Origin: Planctomycetota bacterium
Lineage (GTDB): Bacteria; Planctomycetota; UBA1135; GCA-002748355
Reading direction: 5' to 3'
Assembly: GCA_011321845.1 (NCBI GenBank)
Contig: DROQ01000096.1
Span: 21,181 to 85,180, forward strand
Length of the DNA stretch: 64,000 bases
Below, piece by piece: positions 29,957 through 40,300 of the stretch. The notes beneath the pieces were generated by a model. It saw nothing but the letters and a program-made list of their open reading frames with translations. It was not told where the DNA came from and did no database searches. Each line of letters opens with the position of its first letter. Positions within the stretch are counted from its first letter, which is position 1. The position numbers and the translations under genes are program-made.

Positions 29957-32900
29957 AAAAATGGGTCGAATGGTTCGCCGAGAACTCCGTTGCGGCCAAT
30001 CTCTTGATGTTCCTGGTTGTCGTCGGCGGTTTTTTGACGATGTTCCAGTTGCGCAAGGAGGTCATCCCTGAAATCAACACGGAGCGGATCACCATCACGG
30101 TCCCCTACCCCGGCGCGACTCCCAGCGAGGTGGAGGAATCCATCTGCGTCAAGATCGAAGAAGAGGTCCAGGACCTCGCGGACATCAAGCGTGTCACCTC
30201 TTCCTCCCAGGAGGGGGTCGGTGTGGTCGTCATCGAAGCCCTCGAAGGGAGCGACATGGGCAAGCTCCTGGGAGAGGTCAAGAACCGGGTGGACGCCATC
30301 GACACCTTCCCCGAGGACGCCAAGGAGCTGGTCGTGCAGCAACTGGAGGTGCAGACCGAGGTGCTGACGATCGCCCTCGCGGCACCTACCTCCGAGATGG
30401 GCCTGCGCCGCTTGGGGGAACGGATTCGTGACGAGATCTCCGTCCTGGACGGGATCACGCGGGTGGACCTGATCGGGGGGCGGCCCTTCGAAATCAAGAT
30501 CCAGGTTTCGGAGGAGAACCTTCGCAAGTGGGGTCTCAACTTCAGCCAGGTCGCCGATGCGATCCGGATGTCGAGCCTGGATCTCCCGGCGGGGACCCTG
30601 AAGACGCGAGGAGGTGAAGTCCTGATCCGCGGAATCGGACAGGCTTACGACCCCAAGGCGTTCGAAGAGATCCCGGTTCTCACGCAACCCGGAGGGGAGC
30701 GGGTCCTCCTTGGCGATGTGGCCAAGGTCGTGGACGGGTTCGAGGACATCGCGACCAGAACGCTTTTCGACGGCAAGAACTCGCTCCTGATCAAGGTCTA
30801 CCGAGTGGGAGACCAGAGCGCGATCGCCGTCGCGGAAACCACCAAGGAATACCTCAAGCGCAAGCAACAGCAGCTCCCCGAAGGAGTGTCGCTCACGGTT
30901 TGGCTCGACAACGCGCGCTTGCTCAACGGGCGCCTCGACCTCCTCATGCGCAACGGGCGCATCGGGCTCCTTCTTGTGTTCCTGACCCTGGCCCTCTTCC
31001 TCCGGCTCAGGCTTGCCTTCTGGACCGCCTTCGGCATCCCGGTCTCCTTTCTGGGCGCCCTTTGGCTGCTTCCCGGACTCGAGGTCACGATCAACCTCAT
31101 CTCCCTCTTCGGCTTCATCGTCGTCCTGGGGATCGTGGTCGATGACGCAATCGTCGTGGGCGAGAACGTCTTCTCCCATCTCGCCCGTGGCAAACCCATC
31201 AAGCAGGCGATCAAGGACGGAACCACCGAAGTCCTGGTCCCCGTGGTCTTCGCCGTCCTCACGACCATCGCCGCCTTTCTCCCCATGCTCGGCCTCCCTG
31301 GTACCTATGGGCAGTTTTCGCGCAACATCCCTTTGGTCGTCATCGCTTGCCTTTGCTTCAGCCTGGTCGAATCCCTCTTCGTCCTTCCAAGCCACTTGAG
31401 ACACCTCAAAGTGGAGACCAGGGACCCCCTTGGGTGGAACCGGCTCTGGCTCGCCTTCCAATCCATCTTTACCAAGGGACTCGACCAGTTCATCCGCTTC
31501 GTGTACCGGCCCAGTCTCGACTTCCTCCTGCGCTGGCGTTACCTGACTCTTGCGGCGGGGGTTGCAACCTTTCTCCTCACGGTGGGAATGGTCGGGGCCG
31601 GCTGGCTCAAGTTCACCTTTTTCCCCAAGATCGACGCCGACAATGTCTCCTGCGCATTGACGATGCCCATCGGAACTCCCGCCGAAGCGACGCAAGAAGC
31701 CTTGGACCGAATCACGAAGGCGGTGGACCAGCTCAAGGCGGAGTTTGAAAAAACCCCGGGGAGCATCATCCGGCACACCCTCTCCACCTTGGGCTCCCAG
31801 CCCTATCGAATCCAACAGTCGAGGAATTCGGGAGGGGGACTCCTCCAATCGCGGCCCGTCTCCCACCTCGGCGAAGTGACCCTCGAACTCTCGCCCTCCG
31901 AAAACCGCCACATCAGCAGCCGCAAGATCGCCGACCGCTGGAGGGAGCTGGTCGGAAAGATCCCCGACGCCCTCGAACTCAGCTTTACAGGAGACCTCGT
32001 CTCCAGCGGAGCGGACATCAGCCTGCAGCTGACCAGCCCTGACATCGCCATCCTCCGTAAGGCCCGCAAGGAGGTCAAGGCGGTCCTCGCCTCCTACCCG
32101 GGTGTCTACGATCTCTCGGACTCCTTCCGGGTGGGGAAAAAGGAGATGCACCTCCGCTTGAAACCCAGCGCGGAGCCTCTGGGCCTGAGACAAGTTCCAC
32201 TTTCGCGGCAGGTCCGGCAAGCGGTCTATGGTGAGGAGGCCCAGCGTGTCCAGCGGGGGCGGGATGACGTCCCGGTCATGGTCCGCTATCCCGACAAGGA
32301 CCTCAAGAGTCTCTACGCCATCGAAGACATGAGGCTCCGGTTTCCCGGCGGAGACGAGATCCCCCTCAGCACAGTCGCCGACGTCTCCTTCGCGAGAACC
32401 CTCGCAGAGATCAAACGATCCGATCGCAACCGGGCCGTGCTCGTCAAGGCGAACGTGGACAAGGACAAGGGAGACCAGGAGAAGATCCTCTCGGATCTCA
32501 AGCAGCACATCCTTCCCCAAATGAGGCTTCGATATCCGGGGCTCAACTTTTCCTTCGAGGGAACGCAGCGGGAGCAGCGCTCCTTCATGGAAGGAATGAA
32601 GAAGCAGGCGCTCTTTTCGATCATCCTGATCTTCATCCTCCTCGCCATCCCCTTCCGCTCCTACCTGCAACCCTTGATCGTGATGTCGGTCATCCCCTTC
32701 GGGATCGTAGGAGCGGTCTGGGGGCACCTCCTCCTGGGGATGGATCTGACCATGATGTCCCTCATCGGACTCCTCGCGCTCTCGGGGGTGGTCGTCAATG
32801 ACAGCCTGGTCGTAGTCGACTTCATCAACCGGGCGCGGCGCAAGGGCCTGGACTTGCACAAGGCGGTCCGCGAAGCGGGTGCGCGGCGTTTTCGCCCCAT

Positions 32901-33135
32901 TCTCTTGACTTCGGCGACCACTTTCGCGGGGCTGACCCCCATGCTCCTCGAAAAGAGCCTGCAGGCGCGGTTCTTGATCCCCATGGCGGTGTCCCTGGGG
33001 TTCGGCATCGTCTTTTCGACGGTGATCACCCTCATTCTCGTGCCCTGCCTCTACCTCGTTCTCGAAGATGTCACGGGGGGCCGCCGTGGTCTGGGCGACG
33101 TGGATTCGGAGGGGGAGAGGAGGAAAAGCCCATAA
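29953..33135 (+). CDS. RND family efflux pump (AcrB-like permease)
   Basis: An inner-membrane proton-driven exporter of 1060 residues, the usual length. The start ATG 29953 overlaps the adaptor stop; the frame is open upstream only across the adaptor gene. Membrane helix 1 (~12-31) and two clusters of helices around 335-545 and 865-1040 are visible. The proton-relay pair of TM4 is present as D397/D398 (GIVVDDAIVVGEN), and the TM10-11 region has GVVVNDSLVVVDFI. Large periplasmic loops follow TM1 and TM7. Drug- versus metal-type specificity is not decidable by eye, though the helix-4 DD pair favours the HAE type. Confidence 0.95.
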   Translation: MKKWVEWFAENSVAANLLMFLVVVGGFLTMFQLRKEVIPEINTERITITVPYPGATPSEVEESICVKIEEEVQDLADIKRVTSSSQEGVGVVVIEALEGSDMGKLLGEVKNRVDAIDTFPEDAKELVVQQLEVQTEVLTIALAAPTSEMGLRRLGERIRDEISVLDGITRVDLIGGRPFEIKIQVSEENLRKWGLNFSQVADAIRMSSLDLPAGTLKTRGGEVLIRGIGQAYDPKAFEEIPVLTQPGGERVLLGDVAKVVDGFEDIATRTLFDGKNSLLIKVYRVGDQSAIAVAETTKEYLKRKQQQLPEGVSLTVWLDNARLLNGRLDLLMRNGRIGLLLVFLTLALFLRLRLAFWTAFGIPVSFLGALWLLPGLEVTINLISLFGFIVVLGIVVDDAIVVGENVFSHLARGKPIKQAIKDGTTEVLVPVVFAVLTTIAAFLPMLGLPGTYGQFSRNIPLVVIACLCFSLVESLFVLPSHLRHLKVETRDPLGWNRLWLAFQSIFTKGLDQFIRFVYRPSLDFLLRWRYLTLAAGVATFLLTVGMVGAGWLKFTFFPKIDADNVSCALTMPIGTPAEATQEALDRITKAVDQLKAEFEKTPGSIIRHTLSTLGSQPYRIQQSRNSGGGLLQSRPVSHLGEVTLELSPSENRHISSRKIADRWRELVGKIPDALELSFTGDLVSSGADISLQLTSPDIAILRKARKEVKAVLASYPGVYDLSDSFRVGKKEMHLRLKPSAEPLGLRQVPLSRQVRQAVYGEEAQRVQRGRDDVPVMVRYPDKDLKSLYAIEDMRLRFPGGDEIPLSTVADVSFARTLAEIKRSDRNRAVLVKANVDKDKGDQEKILSDLKQHILPQMRLRYPGLNFSFEGTQREQRSFMEGMKKQALFSIILIFILLAIPFRSYLQPLIVMSVIPFGIVGAVWGHLLLGMDLTMMSLIGLLALSGVVVNDSLVVVDFINRARRKGLDLHKAVREAGARRFRPILLTSATTFAGLTPMLLEKSLQARFLIPMAVSLGFGIVFSTVITLILVPCLYLVLEDVTGGRRGLGDVDSEGERRKSP

Positions 33136-33149
33136 AAAAGAAAAAGAGT

Positions 33150-33181
33150 AGGGAAGGGCCGGGTGGGCCAGGCCCTTCCCT
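33150..33181 (+). terminator. Strong GC hairpin after the efflux operon
   Basis: AGGGAAGGGCC and GGCCCTTCCCT pair perfectly over 11 bp around a 10-base loop, 14 bases after the RND stop. No T-run follows directly, but the stem is the strongest in the window and lies at an operon end. Confidence 0.7.
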
Positions 33182-33193
33182 CTCAAGGGCACC

Positions 33194-33211
33194 GAGAAAA
33201 TGGGTTTTCTC
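33194..33211 (+). terminator. Second, A/T-rich hairpin after the efflux operon
   Basis: GAGAAAA-TGGG-TTTTCTC forms a 7-bp stem with a 4-base loop, 12 bases past the GC hairpin. The T-run lies inside the stem. It may be a second terminator or an RNA 3'-end barrier. Confidence 0.45.
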
Positions 33212-33326
33212 AGAACGAATCAGCATAAGTGGTATGGGAGATCTTTCCAGGGGGGGAACAAGCACCTATCGAGGGAAAAACTCCAGACATGGCCTGGATG
33301 GCTGCGCTTTGGGGTAGATTGAGCGC

Positions 33327-34361
33327 ATGCTCAGCCTTCTTCTGACCTGCTCCCTCAGCGCCATGGCCTTGCAGGATCCCGGCCCTCCCAAGGGAGAAGC
33401 GGTCCGGGGCATCACGATCTCCACCCATGGAATGGGTCGGGAATGGGCCGACCCAGAGGTGATGCAGCCCACGCTCAAAAAAATCCTGGAAACCGGGGCT
33501 GAATGGATCGCCTTGCATCCCTATGCCCGGATCCACGAAGATGGGCGCGTCACCTGGAGGAGGCGGAAAAATGGGGGGACACCCTCCTATTGGAGCAAAC
33601 CGATCGCGCTTGCCCACAAAGCTGGGCTCAAGATCCTGATCAAGCCGCACATCGCCTACTGGGGTACCCGCTTCGCCTGGCGGGGGGAAATCGCGTTCAA
33701 GACGGAAGCGGAGTGGGAGCGTTTTTTTCAAGGATATCGGGATTGGATCCTGGCCCTCGCCGAGGCTTCCAGGGATGCGGACGGGTTTGTCGTGGGGACG
33801 GAACTGGACAAGACCCTGGGGCGGGAAAAGGAATGGAGGGCCCTGATCGCGGAAGTGCGCAAGAGGACGAAGGCACCCCTGACCTATGCAGCGAACTGGA
33901 CGGACTATGAACGTGTCCCTTTTTGGGACGCCTTGGATGTAGTCGGGATCCAGGCTTATTTCCCTCTGACCGAGGCGAGGAGGCCCGACGACCGGGAACT
34001 GGACCGGGCTTGGGAAGAGCGGATGAAAAAGCTGAGGGCCTTTGCGAAGAAAACGAACCGCAACATCGTGTTCACCGAGATCGGTTACAATCGCAGTCAC
34101 AAGGCGGCCCGGGAGCCATGGACCTACCGGACGGACGGAGCGGACGCCAAGCCCTTGCAGCGGCGCTGCCTGGGTGCGGCCCTGCGAGCCATCGAAAGAG
34201 AGCCCTGCGTCCTGGGTGCCTTTTTATGGAAGTGGTTCCCGGAGCCCTACCCGGTGGGGAGGAACTTCCAGTTGGCGACCAAGGAAATTCGTGCTTTGAT
34301 CCGAAAGCACTGGCGCCCCGAGGAAAGGAAAAAGGCCAAGAAGCAAACCTCCGGGCGCTGA
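33327..34361 (+). CDS. Secreted glycoside hydrolase, GH113-like (beta-mannanase type)
   Basis: A 344-residue exported TIM-barrel protein; the signal peptide is residues 1-15 (LLLTCSLSAMA). The GH113-like pattern includes GITISTHGMGREW, LKILIKPHIAYWG, the acid/base candidate E159 in VVGTELDKT, VVGIQAYFPL and the nucleophile candidate E251 in FTEIGYNR, plus FLWKWFPEP near the end. The family hydrolyses beta-mannan or related chains outside the cell. TAGATT lies 6 bases before the ATG without a Shine-Dalgarno. The following addB gene begins 12 bases after its stop, an unexpected neighbour for a hydrolase. Confidence 0.85.
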   Translation: MLSLLLTCSLSAMALQDPGPPKGEAVRGITISTHGMGREWADPEVMQPTLKKILETGAEWIALHPYARIHEDGRVTWRRRKNGGTPSYWSKPIALAHKAGLKILIKPHIAYWGTRFAWRGEIAFKTEAEWERFFQGYRDWILALAEASRDADGFVVGTELDKTLGREKEWRALIAEVRKRTKAPLTYAANWTDYERVPFWDALDVVGIQAYFPLTEARRPDDRELDRAWEERMKKLRAFAKKTNRNIVFTEIGYNRSHKAAREPWTYRTDGADAKPLQRRCLGAALRAIEREPCVLGAFLWKWFPEPYPVGRNFQLATKEIRALIRKHWRPEERKKAKKQTSGR

Positions 34362-34373
34362 CCCGCATGATTC

Positions 34374-37300
34374 ATGAGCCCTGAACGGACCCAGCCCCTG
34401 CCTTCCCTGGAAAGCTTTGCTGATCGTTTCCTCCAGACGGTAAGCCGAAGGAGGCCCAAGAAACCCGGCGACCCCAGGCTTCTCTGCCTTGTGCCCTCGG
34501 CCCTCTTCGCCGAGGAATGCGCCCACCGTCTTCTCGAACGCTGCGGCTCGACCGCCGGGGTCGCCTTCCACACCCCCAACTCCCTCTCCCGTATCCTCTC
34601 CGAGGAAAGCGGGACACCCATGTTTCCGGCGGTTGGGCGGGCGGCGGTCCAAGCCTGGATGGAGCATCGGCTTGGAGCGATTCCTGCGGATGAGAGAGCA
34701 CACCGTTCCAAGGTTTTGGAGGAGGACCTGGCCTACATAAAGCGTTTTCCCAAGGCGCGGCGGGCGCTCGTGGAAGCTCTCCTCCTCACCCGCCTGCATG
34801 GCTGCCGATCCAAGAACGACCTCCCTGATTCCCGAGGGGGTCGATTGCTGGGCCTCTTTCTCGAACCCTTCGCCCAAGCCCTGGAACAGGCAGGCCTGGC
34901 CGATCCGGCCCGCCGCCTGGAAGCCGGCCTGGCCCAGCTCCCCGGCTGGCTCGCCGCCAAAGAATGGGTGTCCCTCATCGCCTTTCCGGCGGCGGCGCAG
35001 AGTCCGGAGTTTTTGGCCTACGCGGAATGCTTGCAAGGAGCTGGGGGAGCGCTTGTGAAGGAGGAACGGGCGGAGGCGTTTCCCAGAATCCTTCCGGAGC
35101 TTCATTTTTTTTCGGCGCAGGGGGAGGAGGTCGAAACCGAGGAAGCGCTGGAGCGGATCCGGGGGCTGCTCGAGAAAGGAGTGCGCCCGGACCGGGTTGC
35201 TCTGTCCTTTGTCCAGGGGGAGCCCTACCTGCGGCTCATCGAGGAACGGGCGGATCGAATCGGACTGCCGCTACGGCCGACCAAGGGGATGGCGGTCCGT
35301 TTGACGGGGCGGGGTCGAGCAGGAAGGAACTGGTTGCGCTTTGTGCTCCTGGACGCGCCTTCGGAGCTGAGGGCCAAGGTTCTCCTGGAGCCTTTGCTCA
35401 AAGGGACGGGCAATGCGGCAGCGGCCGCCCTCGACCGGAGGGCGCGGGACGAAGGGTTCATAGGCGGGTTGGAGGAACTCCAATCCTTGTTCACGGAACT
35501 CCCGCAAGAGGTGGAGGGGCATGCCGCCCTGAGGAAGTTCCTCCGCGACTGCCTGGCGCTCCGCGAGGACCTCCTCGCAGCTCCCAGGACGAGCGCGCGC
35601 TGCCAGCTCCTGGCCGAGGGCATGCGAGACCAGATTCTCCTCCCCACCGGGAAAGAGGACCCCCTCCTTCGGACGCTCCAATCCTTGGCACAGGCGCGGG
35701 AGCTTTTGCCCCCGGACCATGCCCCCTGGTCGCTCGAAACGATGGCGCAGCTGTTCGAGGAGCTGCTCGAGGAAAGCTCCCTCCCCCTCCCCCAGACCGC
35801 GAAGGAAGGAATCCGCGTCCTCCCCCTTCAAAGGATGGGTGTCCTCGATTTCGACCATATTTTCGTCCTTGGCTGCCTGAGGGGCAGCTGGCCCAGGGCG
35901 CAGCGCCCCCATCCATGGCTGTCCCCCAAGGATCTCGAGTTCCTGGGAGCCAGGCCTCAAGAAGAGCAGGAGCGGGAAAGGCTCCACCTCCTCCTCCGAA
36001 AAGCGCGGCGCTCCCTCTGCCTCTCCTACCCCGGCGTCGATCTCCGCGCCAGGCCCAAGTCCCCCTCCCCCTGGCTCGAAGAACTCCGCGCGCTGAAGGG
36101 GGACACCCATCCCTTGCGCCCCGTCAGCGCCTCGCCCCGGGAGCGGCTGAGGCGGCGAGAGGTCGAGCGGATGGGGCTCTCCGAACTGGAGGCTATGACC
36201 CTGGCGGCTTTTGAGCGCAAGGACACCGCCCTGCGCCACTTCGGAGGGCGGGTCCCCTGTGTTCCTCCCCGGGGCGCCGAGTTCATCGCCCAGCGCGACC
36301 GCTTCCGCCCCGGCGAGGAGGCTGGCCCCTTCGACGCTCTCGGGCTCGGCCCCAGCCTCCAGGAGGACCAGCCCCTCTCGGTTACCGCTTTCGAAGACCT
36401 GGGGACCTGCCCTCTTCGTTTTTTCTTCCAGCACATCCTGGGCCTTCGCCCCCTTCCCCCGGAGCCGAGCATCGACCTTGTCTCCGCCCTCGACCGTGGT
36501 TCTGCCGTGCACCGCATCCTTCAAAAGGTCTTTGAGACCCTGATCGCAAAAGGCCTCTTCGATGAGGACCCCCTCCCCCTCGAAGCCTGCCTGGATGTCG
36601 GGCTCCAGGAGATGGGACGCCTCCTGCGCGCGGAGGCGGACCGACTCATGTCTCGCCAGTTTCTTCGCTTCCCCCGGCTTCGGCAGGAGGTCCTGGCCCT
36701 CTGGGGAAAAAGTCTCGAAGGCCAGCTCAGGCTCGATCTGCAGGACCTCGCCGCCACCCACAGCCGCCCCGTGGACCTCGAGAAAAAGCTGCAGGCCGCC
36801 CTCGTTTTTCGCAAGCAAGGCGAACAAGGCCCCAAGGAGAGCCGCCCCATCCTTCTCAAGGGCAAGTACGACCGTCTCGACCAGCTCCCGAGTGGGCGTT
36901 TTCGCATCCTCGACTACAAGACCGGTTCCAGTGCCAGGTCCATCTCGCGCAGAGAAGTTCTCCAGGGACACAAGACCCAGCTCTACCTCTACCAGAGACT
37001 CTTCCTCGAATCGGATCCCAGCCGAGGGGGTTCGGACCTCCTCCATCCCCTCGCCGCCCTTCGGGGCGTCGGCCCCAAGTTCCTCGTCCAGGAGAACGGT
37101 CCTCTCCCCGAGGCAGGGCTGGATGAAGACTTTTGGGAGGATCCCCTCAAAAGCCAGCTCGAGGACAGCCTCGCTACTCTGGTGGAGCTTTGCGATCGTG
37201 GGAACTTCCCCTTCGAAGCAAAGTCGGGAATCTGCAGCCACTGTGACTTCCAAAAGGCCTGCCCCCGGCACCACAGCCCCAGCCAGGACCGCATGGCCCG

Positions 37301-37385
37301 GGAGCCCAGGGCCGCCGAATACCAAAAACTCCAGAGCAAGCGGGCGCCCCGGAAAAAAGCTTCTTCTCGGAGGCCCAAACTGTGA
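34374..37385 (+). CDS. addB: AddB-like helicase-nuclease subunit with iron-sulfur cysteines
   Basis: A 1003-residue partner of AddA in double-strand break repair and end resection. No Walker A motif is seen at the N-terminus, as in the AddB lineage where the helicase half is inactive or degenerate. The C-terminal nuclease carries the PD-(D/E)XK signature GKYDRLDQL and ILDYKTGS (D847, K849). The four cysteines of the AddB iron-sulfur staple are in place: C679 (LGTCPLRFFF), then C954, C957 and C963 (GICSHCDFQKACP). The stop overlaps the AddA-like start (37382-37385). Several GGGTGTCCC 9-mers lie inside this gene. Confidence 0.87.
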   Translation: MSPERTQPLPSLESFADRFLQTVSRRRPKKPGDPRLLCLVPSALFAEECAHRLLERCGSTAGVAFHTPNSLSRILSEESGTPMFPAVGRAAVQAWMEHRLGAIPADERAHRSKVLEEDLAYIKRFPKARRALVEALLLTRLHGCRSKNDLPDSRGGRLLGLFLEPFAQALEQAGLADPARRLEAGLAQLPGWLAAKEWVSLIAFPAAAQSPEFLAYAECLQGAGGALVKEERAEAFPRILPELHFFSAQGEEVETEEALERIRGLLEKGVRPDRVALSFVQGEPYLRLIEERADRIGLPLRPTKGMAVRLTGRGRAGRNWLRFVLLDAPSELRAKVLLEPLLKGTGNAAAAALDRRARDEGFIGGLEELQSLFTELPQEVEGHAALRKFLRDCLALREDLLAAPRTSARCQLLAEGMRDQILLPTGKEDPLLRTLQSLAQARELLPPDHAPWSLETMAQLFEELLEESSLPLPQTAKEGIRVLPLQRMGVLDFDHIFVLGCLRGSWPRAQRPHPWLSPKDLEFLGARPQEEQERERLHLLLRKARRSLCLSYPGVDLRARPKSPSPWLEELRALKGDTHPLRPVSASPRERLRRREVERMGLSELEAMTLAAFERKDTALRHFGGRVPCVPPRGAEFIAQRDRFRPGEEAGPFDALGLGPSLQEDQPLSVTAFEDLGTCPLRFFFQHILGLRPLPPEPSIDLVSALDRGSAVHRILQKVFETLIAKGLFDEDPLPLEACLDVGLQEMGRLLRAEADRLMSRQFLRFPRLRQEVLALWGKSLEGQLRLDLQDLAATHSRPVDLEKKLQAALVFRKQGEQGPKESRPILLKGKYDRLDQLPSGRFRILDYKTGSSARSISRREVLQGHKTQLYLYQRLFLESDPSRGGSDLLHPLAALRGVGPKFLVQENGPLPEAGLDEDFWEDPLKSQLEDSLATLVELCDRGNFPFEAKSGICSHCDFQKACPRHHSPSQDRMAREPRAAEYQKLQSKRAPRKKASSRRPKL

Positions 37386-40300
37386 TCCAGGATCAGAACG
37401 AACGGGAAAAAGCCCTGCGCACCTTCAGCGAGAACACCTTGGTGATCGCAGGGGCGGGCACGGGCAAGACGAGCCTCCTCACCGGCCGGGTCCTGACAGC
37501 ACTCCTCGGGCAGGGACTTGAACCGGAACAAATCCTGGTGACCACCTTCACCGAATCCGCGGCGCAGGAGATGGCGGAGCGCATCGAGCTTGCCCTCCGC
37601 CATTGCAGCCAGGGCGAACTCCCCCCGGGCGGCGACGCTGCCCGCGCCCTCGCCGCCCTGGGTCTCGCTCCCGAAGGGGTCCAAGCCCTCGCCCAGCGCC
37701 TTCTGCAAGTGGGCCTTCCCCCCATGCAGACGATTCACTCCTTCTGCCTCGGCGTCCTCCGGGACTTCTCCCGTGAGGCGGGGCTCCCTCCCAACCTGGA
37801 TCTGCTGGATGAGGTGGCCCGCGACCAGCTCTTCGCGGCCTTTTTTCAAGGTTTTTTGGATTCGGAGTTCGGGGAGGGCAAACCCATCCTCAGCGAGGAG
37901 CAATGGGACCGTTGTTTTCAATGGCTCAGCATGGAGGAACTCCGGGAACTGCTGGAAAAGTGGCTTTCCAATCCAAGATGGGCCGCCCTGCCCCTCGACA
38001 AGGACCTGGCTCCTTTACAGGAACGAGGGCGGGCTTTGCATGCGCAAATGCGAGATCAAATCGCGGCTGTTTACGAAACCTGTTCGCTCCGAGCTGGTTG
38101 CAATTTCGAAACCGTCCTTGTCCCTTTTCACCGGGCCTTGGGGGAGTTCGTGGAGAAGGGTTTGGACTGCAGAAAGACTCCCGAGTGGCTCGCGATCGCG
38201 GCCATGCTTCCGAGCGGCATGGAAAGGACCCCCGGTGTTCCCTCGAAATATGCGCAAAAAGAACTGCTGGAAGGACTCTTCAAAACCTGCCGAAGCATGC
38301 TCCAGTCCATCAGCAAGATCCCCGATTCCGAGACCCTCGAGGCTCTGGGGATCCTCCTTGCCGAGTTGTCGAACCGTTTCAAGGAGTTCTGCGCCATCCA
38401 GGGGAAACTCAGCTTCGATGACATGATCGAGCGGACACGGCAGCTCGTCTGCCGCGGAGACCGGGTGCGCGACCTCCTCCGCCAACGCTACCGTCTCATC
38501 CTGGTCGACGAGTTCCAGGATACGGACCCTTCGCAGAACGAACTCTTTCTCCAGCTCGGAGACAGGGCGGGATCCCTCTTCGTCGTCGGTGATCCCAAGC
38601 AGAGCATCTATCGCTTCCGCGGCGCCGACATGGAAGCCTACGAGGAGGCCACCACCCGCATCCTGGCCCAGGGATCGACCTGCAAGCTCAGCGCGAACTT
38701 CCGCAGCCGGCCCGAGATTCTCGACTTTGTCAACCGCATCTGCGCAGTCCGAATCAGCCCAAGTCCGGGCCTGCAGCCTCCCTATGAAGAACTCAGCAGC
38801 GGAAGAGAGTTTCCCCCTCCATCCCAGCCCGCCATCCGCCTCCTTCGCAGCGAATGCCCACGGCGCACCCCCGCCCCGGAGCGGCGCATCCAGGAAGCAA
38901 GGATCCTTGGCGCCCAGCTCCTGGCCCGCAGAGAACGCATCGGAAGCGATGAGGCCTGGAAGGGGGTCGGACTTCTCGTCCGGACGCTGAACACCGGGGA
39001 AACCCTCGCCAAAGAGCTGCGGAAGATGGGTGTCCCCGTTCTCAAGGAGGGCGGAAAGAAGTTTTATGAACGATTCGAGATCCAACGCTTTCTGGCGCTC
39101 CTTGGGCTCATGGTGCACCCCCATGACGAAGCCTCCCTTCTCGCCATCCTACGGAGCCCCCTCGCTGCGGTCCCTGATGGGGAGCTGCTCCGCTATGCCA
39201 AGCAGGTCCAAGGTGGGGATGCGCCCCCCTTCGGGGAACTGCTCCTCTTGGGAGAAGAGGCTCTGGGCGGGTTGCCTGAGCCGCTCCGAGAAGCGATCCT
39301 CTCCCTCCAAACCCTGCGAGCCAGGATTCTCGACCTCCCCAGCGATCTTGCCCTCAAGCGCCTCCTCTGGGATTCGGGGCTCCAGGTGGCCGAGGCCGCA
39401 AGCTACGACGGCCATCAGCGCCTCGCCAACCTCCAACTCTTCATCGATGACTGCGCGACCAGGCTGCGCGAGGAGGGAGGGGACCTGCACGCGGCCTATG
39501 ACAACCTCATCCGCCAGGCCCAGCGGGCGACCGACTTCAACGAGGCATCCCTCTTCGATCCCGAAACCAGGGCGGTTCGCGTCATGACCATCCACAAGGC
39601 AAAGGGGCTCGAGTTCGACCTCACGATCCTGGCGGACCTCACCGCTCGAAAGAACCACAAATCCAGCAAGGGCGCTTTTGGGTTCAAGACCTCTTCGGGG
39701 CGATGGCGGACAGTCTTCGACATCGGCTCCTGCAATTCTCCCCAGTTCTTTCTGATGGAAGAACGCCGGAAGCAGCACGAAGAAGCCCAGGAACGTCGCC
39801 TCGAATACGTTGCGATGACGAGGGCGCGGAGCGAACTCTGGTTGAGCTGGAACTCGGTCCCCACCAACAAGGCAGCTTTCGAACTCCCCGACCTGCTGGA
39901 AGGCCTGGGCCTGGAAGACCGGATCGAAGGTTTCACCGCCGAAGAGGAGGAGCCCCAAGCGCGGGGACGTCCCTCATCCAAACTCTCCTTGGATACCGTG
40001 GACCATTGGATCAAGCTCCGTGAAAAGACGGCGCGCAGGGCCTTCGCCTCCATGCGGGCATCCTTGCTCCCTCCCAGCAGTCAGGATCAGGGCACGCCCC
40101 AAGAGAGAGGGCAAGTCCGGGAGGGCCCCTCTCATGCCCCGAATCCTGAGGGAGAGGCTTTTGCCAAGAACCTTGGCACCCTCTGCCACTGGGTCCTTCA
40201 ACAAAGGATCGAGCGCGGCCTGGCGGAGAGAATGGCCGTCGCCCGCAATTGGGTCCGGCAGGTGCCCGGGGAGGAGGACAGGGAGCGTCTCCTGGCCGAG

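Noticed and set aside
29122-33192. A very long open frame on the minus strand, antisense to the RND pump and adaptor genes
   Set aside because: It lies wholly opposite well-supported genes, its translation is acidic low-complexity without domains, and high GC with strong codon bias commonly opens antisense frames.
35271-37325. A long minus-strand open frame opposite addB
   Set aside because: Same reason: no domain, no start or ribosome site, and full overlap with a protein having iron-sulfur and nuclease motifs.
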